Positions 1 through 9,037 of a stretch of DNA of 15,057 nucleotides are shown piece after piece. Source of the DNA: Thermomucor indicae-seudaticae (Eukaryota; Mucoromycota; Mucoromycetes; Mucorales; Lichtheimiaceae); the NCBI GenBank assembly GCA_000787465.1, contig JSYX01000734.1, positions 1 to 15,057 of the forward strand. The letters run 5' to 3'. Within the stretch, counting starts at the first letter, position 1. Every line of letters starts with the position of its first letter. Both the position numbers and the translations under genes were made by a program. Under the pieces are notes generated by a model. The model searched no databases. It saw only the letters and a list, made by a program, of their open reading frames with translations, and was not told the DNA's origin.

Positions 1-289
1 TAACAGATTTAACGGAATCAACTACTTTCATGATTTATAATTCTGGCTTTCTTGCTGAACCTGAGTAGCTGCAAGGATGAACAATACAAGCGCGATATAT
101 CGACAGTCCGTGACGAAGAAATGCGATCGTTATACAAAAAATATTGTTATATAAAGTGGACATACGCCTGGAATAAGAAAATCCGTAATTGAAGAGGTCG
201 ATCGGTATATCGAGAATATTCATTTATCACATATCGATATATCGCGCGAGTACTGTATAACGAAGTAAACATGCTTTGTGTTTCCTTTT
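1..289. other. AT-rich intergenic region, no gene seen
   Basis: No convincing coding frame lies here on either strand. The stretch is AT-rich and holds several ATATCG/CGATAT words, including two copies of the palindrome CGATATATCG at 93-102 and 235-244. A minus-strand AATAAA hexamer at 287-292 may be the poly(A) signal of the degenerate TPR/RS gene to its right, so that gene's transcript would end at about this point. Confidence 0.4.
90..247. repeat. 14-bp inverted repeat pair around a CGATATATCG palindrome
   Basis: GCGCGATATATCGA occurs on the plus strand at 90-103 and, exactly, on the minus strand at 234-247, so the two copies are inverted with 130 bp between them. Each contains the 10-bp palindrome CGATATATCG. 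A related but imperfect word, GGTATATCGAG, lies between them near 204-214. A paired transcription-factor site or chance in AT-rich DNA are both possible. Confidence 0.45.
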
Positions 290-871
290 ATTCAGGAGTT
301 TTCAATAGCGAGAAAAAGAACTGTGCATAAACTCCTAACAAACGCGCTTGGTGTCTTTCTGGGGTTACTTACTCATATCTCTGCTTCTTTCTTCCGCTTT
401 CATTGCTGGTGTCTCCGTCTCGGGAAGTCTGGTTGATCAGTGATTCTGTTCCGACTGCATTGGTTATCTTTGGCAGGGTGGATATGTACTTCCGTATTTA
501 AGGTGCCCATCGCCGGCGATTCTGCTCTGTCTATGGCACTTTTTTGACTGGTTCAAGTATCTTGCGTAGGAAGTGAGTTTGCAGAACTGCCATATTAGTG
601 CGGTTTCTCTTTTCCCTTTTTAATCTGTCGATCGACATTTCCTTATCGATCTGTTACTGCTATGACCATATTCAACGGCAATCGCGACCTGCTTTTTTCG
701 CCTGTAACTTCTGTCTCCACGTGATAACCACATCAACCTGTTTCTTCGTCTGCTCCGCTCACTGCGCGCTGGTGACCGTGATCTTCCTCTACTTCTTTGA
801 CCATGGTTTCTGTCTTTGTAATATGATAAACTGTATTGCCCACTTCCTTCAGCACGAGCGCTCCTACTACT

Positions 872-874
872 CTA
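872..874 (-). other. in-frame TAG between TPR and RS segments
   Basis: Reading the minus strand in the frame of the TPR-like helix EQLERALRLGPNH, the codons run SSLRTR, then TAG, then SSRSARAEGS and on into the RS-rich tail in the same frame. The frame and composition continue across the stop, so it looks like a nonsense change in a once-continuous reading frame. Confidence 0.6.
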
Positions 875-1606
875 ACGTGTACGCAACGACGATCGCTCCT
901 TTCCAGTCAGAAACGAAACGTTCTCTGTGCTGCAGAGCAGTGCTTTCGTTGGCCCATGATTCGGACCCAGTCGCAAAGCCCTCTCTAGTTGTTCGACTGC
1001 GTCCCGCGTACGGTGCGCTCAGATAGGCTGACGTACACGAAAAAAGGGTGTGTTAATAGGCGGGAAGCCAGACGGCGAGTAGTTCAGTGTCCTACATTTC
1101 ACCAGCGCGATACCATCCTTCTGTGTACTTGGGGTCCATGTCCAGCGCTCGCTTGTAGCAATTCAACACGTCTTGAATCCTACCACTTTCCATGTTTTTC
1201 ACTGCTTTATTTACTCTATGGGAAAAGAGTTAAAACGTGGCCTGTCAGGTTTAGAAACAACAACGAAGTCAATCAATGCACATACTCGTCTCTTGCAGAG
1301 TCTCGATTCTCAATGTCACGTGTTCTGAGATAGCTCTCTGGCTTAATGGACTGCGTTATTCCAGCCTTTTCGAAAGCCGCTTTTGCGGTTGCTTGAGTGA
1401 GCATACTTGGCTGTCGTGCTGTTTTGGATAGAAGGCTGAAGATCCTAGCAACTCGCAGCCACTGGTGAGGACACAAGGTATGTTGTCATTTCTGATCACT
1501 GTATGTAACGCCTTTTGTTCCAGGTCTGTTAATGATAGAGTGACGCTTTCAAAAACGTGGGGTATTGAACTTGTTTCAATGATTTTGGATGTCTGCTGCT
1601 GTTGTT

Positions 1607-1641
1607 CACCTTCCTTGCTCGCCGAACACAGCCACCTTCCT
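1607..1641 (-). repeat. 26-bp insert bounded by 9-bp direct repeats, GT...AG ends on the minus strand
   Basis: CACCTTCCT (plus strand) occurs at 1607-1615 and 1633-1641, exactly 26 bp apart. On the coding minus strand this gives AGGAAG|GTG at both ends of a 26-base segment (1635 down to 1610) that starts GT and ends AG. Removing it joins ...RRHQEE to GEQQQQTSK... in frame. It is too short for an ordinary spliceosomal intron, so either a duplication-type insertion that broke the gene or an extremely small intron would explain it. Confidence 0.5.
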
Positions 1642-1918
1642 CTTGATGTCTTCTCGACTCGCGCTCCGTTTGCCGACGCTGAAGTTCTTTCAAAGAATCT
1701 TCACGGGTCTGTGCTACTGGTGAAGCCGTCGATTGCTGAGGCGCAAACTCCTTCAAGCGGGTCTCAAGAGGCGCGTTCGCACTCTCAGGAACGGCGGCAG
1801 TCTTGTCTTGGCCTGATATGGAGCGCCTGTGAACGTAAAACAGCGCTAGCTCAGTCGGATCGCTATTCTGTCTTGTGCCGTTGAAACGTGTCATATGTTC
1901 TTCAGTATTGCTGTCCAT

Positions 1919-3108
1919 GTGGTCAAATAGCGAGTGGACGCACGGAATTGCTCGCCTCAAATGTTGTCAAATCATTTGGAAAACAAATTTCCGATCTGCA
2001 CTTGGACGACCTCAGCAGTGACATGCAACAGAAACATATTTTATTAAGGAGGGACTTCACTACTTCTAACACCAGAAGTAACAAATTGTATGGTTAAATA
2101 ACAGTTGATTGCGTTTTTGTAACAAGTCGTTGGTCCCTTGCAACGGTTAGGCCAGTTTCCATCGCTCTTTGCAACAAGTGTTTCCTTACTCGCAACTGAC
2201 GCGTCGAATCGACGTTTTATACTCGTCTCAATTTTTCCGTCGGTAAAATATGACAGAACGGTCCAATCTATGAAGCCACTGTCGTTCGGCTGCCAAGCGC
2301 TTGGAAGTAGGGCGATTAAGGACAGACATGCCTTAATGCAGGCCTTGTAGCGCTCGAGGAAATTGCGAAATACGTTCGCTCTATTTGCCTGGTCAACATC
2401 CTTCCCATCTTTGTTGCCAATAGTGGCAATTGACCGTATATAGACCAGCAATTAATACGTTCAATGTCAAGTCTCTCTTTGTAGCAAATCGTCGACGTTC
2501 TTTTCCTTTCTTGTTAATTACACGGACGGCATTCTCCAAAACGGTCAGAAGAAAACACTGTGATACTCAGAATACGCTTCCAGTCGTATCGGATTATCGT
2601 ATCCATCCATTTCATGTGCATTGAGTTGCGAGTATGACTCATCAAAGGTGTATGACCAAACCGGAAGGGTATCCCGTCTCTGGATGCTCAAGGTCCGCGT
2701 AGTCCATAGCCAGATGAAGAGTCCAGCTCTATCTGGATCGAGTATCGTACCGTTTTCCCTCTTTTGTAATCGACACAGTTGTGGAGCCATGTCGTACTAT
2801 CCAGCTAGTCGCTAATGCTGTCCCCAGCACTTCATAATAAGTGGTTCCTTGGAAATAACCGCGGGAGCGGTTGCGTCGGGTTAATCTCTTACAGTTGCAG
2901 TTGACTTTTGACGAGGCTGTGGCTGCCGCGATTGCGCATTGAACAACTGGTCAGATTTATCTCGTCGCTTGTCAAATGAGTCAATCTCCAAGCAAGATTC
3001 AGCGGAACCTGGAAGCCCAAGTTGTCGGAGTTAAATGACATCACGTTCGAATGACGTGTTTACTTGCTGTACGTTCCTGCCACTCGAAGTTCCTGCAAAA
3101 GACACATA
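1919..3108. other. region without a recognisable gene; includes the proteasome gene promoter
   Basis: The minus strand holds two moderately long open stretches. One is 2545-2790 (ATG at 2790, 81 codons, containing DPDRAGLFIWLW and VWSYTFDESYSQL). The other is 2044-2451 (135 codons, no ATG, containing ANVFRNFLERYKAC and GFIDWTVLSYFTDGK). I recognise no family in either, and joining them needs unproven introns. They could be exons of an unknown gene, further decayed gene remains upstream of the TPR/RS relic, or chance. A minus-strand frame near 2995-2890 reads as Gln/Arg-rich and is followed by GTAAGAG. Roughly the last 100 bp before 3109 should hold the proteasome promoter; I find no clear TATA box or yeast-type PACE element. 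Confidence 0.35.
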
Positions 3109-4048
3109 ATGGCCCGCAGATACGATTCAAGGACGACCATATTTTCGCCCGAAGGTAACACTGCTGGAGGAACATTATGATTTGTGCCGTGAGTCGTAAC
3201 GCGTTAATTTTGGCTAGGGCGGTTATATCAGGTCGAATATGCAATGGAAGCTATTTCACATGCGGGCATTGCTTTGGGCATTCTGGCCAAAGATGGCATC
3301 GTAATTGCAGCTGAAAAGAAAGTAACGTCGAAGCTTCTGGAACAGACTGCTTCAGCCGAGAAGATCTACATGCTCAACGAGTAAGCATCCGAGTTATGGC
3401 ACATGTTCCATTGCGGCAGGACTTGCTTATTCCGCGTTTATGTATGCAGTCGTATGATTTGCGGTGTTGCCGGTATCACCGCTGACGCCAATATTCTGAT
3501 TAACTGGGCTCGGTTGAGTGCACAGCGATACCTATTCACGTACGGCGAAGAGATTCCTGTTGAGCAACTGGTCCAGCGTCTGTGTGATTTGAAGCAGGGT
3601 TACACACAGTATGGTGGTCTGCGTCCGTTTGGTGTCTCATTCATCTTTGCTGGCTATGACGAACATTATGGATTCCAGCTATATCACTCGGATCCGTCAG
3701 GAAATTATGGTGGCTGGAAGGCAACGTGTATCGGTGCCAATAATGCAACTGCGCAAAGTATTCTGAAGCAAGATCATCGGGACGATATGACGCTCGAGGA
3801 AGCAAAAGCTCTGGCTGTTAAAGTTCTCAGTAAAACAATGGACAGCACAACGCTGAACAGTGAAAAACGTAACGTATTCGATGGAGAGACGAACACAAGT
3901 TAGAGATCTAACGTGCAATGTAGTGGAATTTGCCACTATCCGTTTAGTAGATGGCAAGGTCAAATACGATCTGTATAAGCCAGCAGACATTGATGCCCTG
4001 CTCAAGGAACAGAACGTAGGAGCCGAGCCTATGGACGTGGGACAGTAG
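3109..4048 (+). CDS. PSMA4: 20S proteasome subunit alpha type 4 (alpha-3, Pre9/PSMA4)
   Basis: Four exons (3109-3154, 3218-3380, 3450-3868, 3924-4048) join in perfect phase to a 250-residue protein, close to the usual 250-260. Introns are 63, 69 and 55 nt, all GT-AG; the last has a CTAAC branch-site word. The N-terminus [20 protein letters not shown] with QVEYAMEAI after it is the diagnostic alpha-subunit N-terminal motif and closely matches PSMA4/Pre9. Later hallmarks are [10 protein letters not shown], the [10 protein letters not shown] strand and [12 protein letters not shown]. As an outer-ring alpha subunit it should lack proteolytic activity and help form the substrate gate of the 20S core in nucleus and cytosol. 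It is convergent with the TMEM19-like gene, with only 84 bp between the stops, and AATAAA at 4078-4083 is the likely poly(A) signal. The start ATG is fixed by the conserved N-terminus. Confidence 0.96.
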
Positions 4049-4077
4049 TGTGATCGTTCTGTAAATGACGCGGGATC

Positions 4078-4083
4078 AATAAA
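4078..4083 (+). terminator. poly(A) signal of the proteasome gene
   Basis: A canonical AATAAA hexamer lies 30 nt downstream of the TAG stop, inside the 84-bp gap before the convergent TMEM19-like gene. Confidence 0.6.
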
Positions 4084-4132
4084 AGAGAGAGGAGAGCGGA
4101 ATGGGATGTAACAATCGGACACACGGATAGCG

Positions 4133-5286
4133 TTAAGAAAGCTGGTATGCAGCTGCTCCACATAGAACTGATGTCAATAGAGAAGATACAAAGTTCACCT
4201 GTGCGAAAGATACCTTTAGAGTCGATTGCGATGTGGGCGTTGCTTAACATACCTGATGGTTATCCAAGATGTCCCAACCGCTGATTACAACAGCATTCGG
4301 GTCTTCTGCTTGATCTGCTAAAACCATGCCCTTCTCTTTAGAATAAACCGTCTTCTGGACAGTTGCACCCAAAACCGAGTCCAGCTAGCCATGAATGTCA
4401 GGGCTTTCAATGCACCAACTTGTTTGTTGTAGATCTATTCTTACCAATGAACCGATCAATCCAGCAAGAGCACCGAGAAGCACAATATCCCAAGCGAATC
4501 CATCACTTTGGTTCTTGACCATCAAAGCAGTAGATCCAGCCAAGCCTACTGTTGCGCCACCCGCAATAGAGGCACCAAGACCTAAAAGCGATACACCTCC
4601 ATTTGTGCCAGGAGGAACTGGCTTCCATCGGATGACAGAAATCGGCCAAGACGTGTTCAAAATGCCTAATTCGCTTGCCCACTTTTGGTGGATTGTTTTA
4701 GTGAAGTTACCAATGGTTTATGATCATGACGTACCGTATCACCGGCGCAACAAGCATAATGACTTGAAAAACTTTTTGAGTCATCCGCAACTCGAAGGAC
4801 AGATAGACGCGCAGTTAAAGCTTACCCCATATAAGCCCATACGATCACTTTACTCCATGGAAGCGCGTCATCGATATGTTTGATGCCTTGACTTTCAAAG
4901 TAGAGCTGGAACAAAATCACCAAGACGCCACCTGTGAGAGCATTACACACGACTTGAACCAGAGTGCGCTCGCTAGCTTGCTCGTAGTCTGATTCAAGCA
5001 GGCGCTTCCGCTCGGCCTTAAACTGCAAATGGAGAATGTTCCGCCACGTCACCAACTGTTGGGATGCTGATTCTTACCGTCAACACCAGGTACATACCTT
5101 GGTTAGCTTGGAGCCAGTCAAGAAAAAGACAAGGAGAACAGCAGTAAAGTACGAAAACGTCGATGAGAAAGTGGCGATGCCCAGAACAAAAGCACCGGCG
5201 GCACCGTTGGGAGACAACGACTTTTTCCGTCTCGAGTAAATGACGAGAAGTGTCGACAATGACGCGGCAAACACAAAGTTGGGCAT
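4133..5286 (-). CDS. TMEM19/DUF92-family integral membrane protein
   Basis: Six exons (5286-5098, 5022-4826, 4762-4735, 4681-4445, 4384-4253, 4198-4133) join in phase to 282 residues; introns are 75, 63, 53, 60 and 54 nt, all GT-AG. Family hallmarks appear in order: GSKLTKFKAERK (about residues 58-69), the AGDTWASELG motif (about 135-144), PVPPGTNGGVS (about 159-169), a glycine-rich membrane stretch, LGATVQ, and a final hydrophobic segment starting NFVSSLL. Several hydrophobic helices suggest a multi-pass membrane protein. The family is widespread (human TMEM19 is about 336 aa) but its biochemical role is not firmly known. DUF92 relatives include phytyl-phosphate and phosphatidate-linked enzymes in plastids and bacteria, so a lipid or isoprenoid phosphate substrate is only a guess. 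The ATG at 5286 is supported by an in-frame TAA just upstream. The shorter N-terminus than the human protein may be real or reflect a missed 5' exon. Confidence 0.9.
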
Positions 5287-5332
5287 AGTTTACAAAGAGA
5301 GGAAGCGAAAGCAAGCCGCCAAGCGAATTGAC

Positions 5333-5338
5333 TTTATT
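5333..5338 (-). terminator. poly(A) signal downstream of the zinc-finger gene
   Basis: A minus-strand AATAAA lies about 16 nt after the TAA at 5354-5356, in the 67-bp gap before the start codon of the TMEM19-like gene. The spacing suits 3' end formation of the zinc-finger transcript. Confidence 0.55.
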
Positions 5339-5353
5339 TCTTAGAGAGATATC

Positions 5354-6276
5354 TTAGAATTCATACTGATGCATTTTGATTTGATGGTTCTAAAAGCACC
5401 TTCAACCAACTTTGGGAAGAGAATAAACACACGATAGCTCTGTTGATTTACCTTCAAGTTACCACGTCGAATGAATCCTTTACCGCAACCTGGATATTGA
5501 CACGTGTAGAGTTTTACGTCCCAATGGATCTTTTCATGCGTCCTGAGATTCCCTAGTTGTGTAAACGCCTTGTGGCATCTCTCATATGTGCATTAAACCG
5601 TAAAAGATGTGTCTTGCGTCATTTGAAAGCTTCTTGCAATAGATCCAACCTTTACCTTGTAAGGCCTTTCGCCGGTGTGCTTTCTTTTATGAACTTGAAA
5701 ATGAATGAATAAAATCAGGTCTTCCTTTTCTTTCCCACGCGTCTTTGTTACCTTGAGATTCCCATTTTGCGAAAACGATTTGTTGCAACCTGGATACGAC
5801 ATTTCTGCATAAAAAGATAATAAGCTTATCTTTCTTTTTTACTTGTGAACTGTGCATGCTTCAACGACTATTTACGAATGGGCGATCGCGTTGTACTTCT
5901 CGATATCCAGTATGATTCGTTTGACTAAGTGCATCGGTGTTGAGTGTTCGATAGCAAACGAAAGAAACCCTTTTTCCCTCTAATACCTTTGATGGACACG
6001 CAGTCGTGTTAGCTGTGTGAATTGGCGTTGGCACTGCGGATCCGGACAGATATAACAACTTTTTCTGCTTGAAGTGGCTGGTTTGGGCGCTGGATATTTG
6101 GGCAGGGCATCAAACTGGGTATCATAAAAGGAAGGGCTATGGGTGGCCGCCACGGTATAAAGATCTTGATCATTGCATTTCTGCAGCATGTATGGAAACA
6201 AGTCAAGAGTCGACAGTGCTGCATTGTCAGTTAGCAAGGCCAACGAAGTATCGCGCTGTTCTTCTTGCGATTGCAT
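5354..6276 (-). pseudogene. C2H2 zinc-finger protein gene with broken splice phases
   Basis: Likely exons are 6276-5987, 5924-5876, 5804-5752, 5693-5656, 5592-5452 and 5389-5354. Exon 1 encodes 96 residues ending in finger 1 (C77-x4-C82-x12-H95, second His probably in exon 2). Finger 2 reads YPGCNKSFSQNGNLK then HKRKHTGERPYK; finger 3 CTYERCHKAFTQLGNLRTH; finger 4 CQYPGCGKGFIRRGNLK then NHQIKMH, ending QYEF-stop. The TGERPY linker and four-finger layout indicate a DNA-binding nuclear protein, probably a transcription factor. Three junctions fail. The first Cys of finger 2 needs one extra base near 5797 (AAATGTCG then TATCCA). The exon starting TTCATAAA lacks one base for phase. The intron before TGCACATAT ends TTTAA rather than AG. 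With two one-base restorations and one acceptor the protein would be continuous. A recent pseudogene fits best; assembly indels are the main alternative. The start at 6276 is the first ATG of the open frame and is uncertain. Confidence 0.6.
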
Positions 6277-6604
6277 GGCAAGCTATAAAAGAACGCTTTG
6301 AACAGGGGAAAGATTGGTAACCCTAAAATGGTAAGACTTGGGTCGGCGTTTCTTCAAACACGCATATTATCTTGAAACCATGTTTCACGTACGGGTCCAT
6401 GACCCTGCGCCAAAAGTGCCTAACAATTGCTTATCAAAAGGGCACAAGAGACAGTTACTTGCCCTTTTTACCAAAGGACCGGTATTTTATGGTTTGTATA
6501 CAGGTCTAAAGGAAAGAATAATATACATATGCAAGGCAACAGAATATGATACAAGGTAAAAGGGAAAAACGACATGGAGGAGTAAAAACAGAAAAGCAAT
6601 GAGT
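6277..6604. other. intergenic region between kinase 3' end and zinc-finger gene
   Basis: No coding sequence is evident. On the minus strand it should carry the kinase 3' untranslated region and the zinc-finger gene's promoter. A plus-strand TATAAAAG at 6285-6292 lies next to the zinc-finger start but points the other way, and no plus-strand gene follows that I can support. Confidence 0.4.
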
Positions 6605-8265
6605 CTACGTTTTGTGGTGAGATATGCAGTGGTAATGTCTCCAGCCGTTGGGCAGTTCACCATCTTTGCACATTTCGACGGTCTGCATCCAAACGGTGTC
6701 GAGTGCTTGGTGGATCGTGAAGCGAGTGGTTGGATCAGGATCGAGCATGCCTACGATACAGTCTTGTTCTTGTTCTGAAAGGTCTTTTAAAATTTTGCAA
6801 GTGCGATAATTGTCACGACGTTGTTGGCAATAGAGACCGAATTCTTCGTCTCCTCCATCCGCAGCTCTTGCTGCCACGTACGCGGGGGAACCAGGCTGGG
6901 CACCAGCAGGTGGTTTGCCGTTGGGTCTGCCAGTGTAAAAGGCAGCTCGGAAAGGTAACATTTGGGTTCGGATACAGAAAAAGGTGATGGCTGCACTCCA
7001 GACATCAAACGCCTGGCCGTCGTAACCGTCGTTATCACTCTTGAGCGACCAGATCTCAGGTGACCAAAAGGGTTCCGAGCCGCACCACTTGTAGCAAGGT
7101 CGGGGAGGACCACGTTCAAAGCATGTCTGAACCACATCGGCCACACCAAAGTCCGCAATCTTAAGCGTACCACCCTGTGTTAGTACCAGATTCTCGGGCT
7201 TAATGTCCCGGTGAGCGATGCCAAGACTATGGAGATGTTGAAGACCAAGCAATAATTGCTTGAAAAGACAGGCTTGCTCCATTCTTGACAAGTTGGGTCG
7301 TTCTTGCAGCAAGTTAAACAGATCACCACCGGCACACTTTTGTGGAGAGCGAACAAGTCATGTGTCAGACCTTATGTTTGTCTCTCATACGCAATATTTC
7401 CATGACTTACATATTCCATCACAGTACACCATCGATCATGCTCGTCCCTGATCAGATCAATGGTTTCCACAACGTTTGGATGTCCAGAAACCGTCTTACT
7501 GATACAGTACTCATTCTGCATGCGTTTCAGGTAATCCCGTTCAGGTTCCGTCTTATCCCGCTTTTTGAATTCCTTCACAGCCAAGATTCTTTCAGTGTGA
7601 CGGTCTTGCACAAGTCGGATCACCGCCGTCGCACCACTCGCAATATTCTTTTTCGAGGTCGAACCCATGCCTTTGTTATTGTGCGAGCGATTGATATAAT
7701 TCCCGTATTTTTCCGTCAAACGTGTTCCAGAAAGAGACGACGACGAGGAGGGACTGGTGGAATGGTGGTTGTGTTTCCATGGTGAAGAGTTGACCAATCG
7801 ATTCCACGTGCCACTGACCGAGCTACCATAGCTGTGCAGACTACTGGCAACGCTGCTGCGTCGGCTCTTGGCACTCGCGAAGCTTTCATGGTCGTTGTCG
7901 GGTAGCGAAGAAGGAGGAGAGGTATTATTATTACTAGGCATCATGGGAGTCATACGAAGCCCCGAACGTATATGGAGACCAGCGTGGTGGAACATGTTGT
8001 GCAGTCGACCTTTCTTTTTCTCAGTGGACGAAGATGGTTCGGTTGGACCACCAGCTGTCGTGGAAACTGAAGAAGAGCTGCTGCTTCTGGTGTCACCGTT
8101 GGAAGAGATAGAGGACGATAAACCGGGTGGTCTGGTCGGGTCGTCGTCTACTACGTCAAGTGGTTCGGGCGAAACTGATCGTGGGATATGCGTTCCGTCG
8201 ATATTCAACCAATTCCCGTTATGGGGAACAGGGTATTTAGTTGGACAGACAGTGTGGACTGGCAT
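6605..8265 (-). CDS. HAL/NPR-type serine/threonine protein kinase
   Basis: Two exons (8265-7411, 7336-6605) around a 74-nt GT-AG intron give 528 residues. The start is the ATG at 8265; an in-frame TAG lies a few codons upstream. Residues 1-200 are low-complexity, rich in Ser, Thr, Pro and Arg, with RSVSPEP and SRRSSVASS, typical of a phosphorylated regulatory N-terminus. The kinase domain spans about 205-505: a glycine-loop remnant SGATAVIRLV, catalytic lysine K231 in AVKEF, the hinge MEY-CAGGDLF split by the intron, HRDIKPENL with D329, DFG at D347, CGSEPFWSPE in place of the usual APE, and DVWSAAITF. CAGGDL, the CGSEP activation segment and the Ser-rich N-terminus match the fungal HAL4/HAL5/NPR1 group, which in yeast stabilises plasma-membrane potassium and nutrient transporters. 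Which member it corresponds to cannot be told. A 38-residue Gly/Pro/Ala-rich insert (about 420-457) follows the F-helix region. Confidence 0.88.
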
Positions 8266-8749
8266 AATACGATTCAAGAGGTACTAATGATGTGCATGTA
8301 ATTATTTGGAAGCAGCAAGAGAAGGGTATCAAGAACTAGAAAAAGCGTGAGTAAAAAAGAGAAAAGAAGCGATAAGAAAAGGAAAGCCCGCTATTTTATA
8401 CGAGGAAAAGTGGCGCACAGAACCCATGTTCGGGGGGTTAAGATAACGGTGACTTTTTGCGTGATCGGCGAGGCAACGGTGGGTAAACTCTTTCGCTGCT
8501 TCACATCTGAGTCTGATTGGTGAGGCCCTGCGGGGATTCCACGCTTTTCCGACCCATTTATTGAACTCATGACATGCACAGTTATAGGCGTAATTTTAGA
8601 GGTGTGACGAAAAGCAGTTTCGGACCGTTTCTGGATCCGGGGAAAAAGGTAATTTTTCCTTTTGGTAGTCACTCCCGTCCACCCCTTTGTTTGCACAGCA
8701 ATAAGACATAATGGCCGCACAGTATCATAGTGAAAACGAAGAATAAAAG

Positions 8750-8757
8750 CCACGTGG
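8750..8757. promoter_or_regulatory. E-box palindrome CCACGTGG
   Basis: A perfect 8-bp palindrome with the CACGTG core recognised by fungal bHLH factors such as Cbf1/Pho4/SREBP types. It lies about 485 bp upstream of the kinase ATG. Site function is not shown; one such 6-mer is expected by chance every few kilobases. Confidence 0.3.
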
Positions 8758-8966
8758 TCAATGCGCTTATCGAAAAAGAGACAAGCGTCTCTCTTCTTTC
8801 TGAGTTGCTGAAGGCGGAGACTAATAATATCTACGTGGATTATTGATTTGGTTGATGAGGACGATGATGGGATCACGGAAATTCAATAACCCGCACGCTC
8901 TGTATCACATATTCCACGATGCTTTTGAATAAACTAACCAATATGCAAAGAGCATCTGATTTCATC

Positions 8967-8984
8967 TGAAACGCTATCGTTTCA
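8967..8984. repeat. perfect 7-bp inverted repeat, 4-nt loop
   Basis: TGAAACG at 8967-8973 and CGTTTCA at 8978-8984 flank the loop CTAT. It lies in the non-coding stretch upstream of the kinase gene, with no T-run or neighbour that reveals a role. Confidence 0.45.
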
Positions 8985-9037
8985 TCAGGGTGCACCATCA
9001 GGCCAAACACTGAATGAAAAGATAGGCTAAAATAAGT

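Larger units (their letters stand above)
290..1918 (-). pseudogene. degenerate gene for a TPR and RS-domain protein (TTC14-like)
   Basis: Protein-like pieces line up in order on the minus strand. An ATG at 1918 opens about 95 codons ending in a charged, coiled-coil-like stretch (KELQRRQTERESRRHQEE). A Gln-rich piece follows (QQQQTSKIIETS, near 1600-1550). An exon at about 1282-1461 gives FEKAGITQSIKPESYLR, and one at about 1096-1214 gives a TPR helix pair (VLNCYKRALDMDPKYTEGWYR). The last exon runs from about 1027, first another TPR-like helix (EQLERALRLGPNH), then an RS-rich tail (RSRGRSRSPARSERSRRR) to a stop at 620-622; more charged coding-like sequence may extend to about 369. The pieces do not join cleanly: a 26-bp segment breaks the frame at 1610-1635, the exon at 1214 joins one base out of phase, the frame slips near 1027-1003, and TAG at 872-874 sits in frame before the RS tail. 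TPR order and RS tail resemble metazoan TTC14, but I see no S1 domain. A pseudogene is likeliest; sequence error or unusual splicing are alternatives. Confidence 0.55.

Noticed and set aside
598..1026. Open plus-strand frame of 142 codons, Cys/Phe-rich, with a hydrophobic look
   Set aside because: It lies antisense to the RS-rich frame of the TPR/RS relic. Its Cys/Phe/Ser-rich composition is what the reverse of Arg/Ser/Lys-rich coding would give, and it lacks any domain.
6338..6559. Plus-strand 73-codon frame with an upstream TATAAAAG word
   Set aside because: The word lies near 6285, but the frame has no domain or homology that I can see, and the region is the 3' flank of the kinase gene.
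8391..8876. Minus-strand open frame of 161 codons upstream of the kinase
   Set aside because: It has no ATG at its start (GTG), no recognisable domain and low-complexity ends. It lies in the likely kinase leader and promoter.
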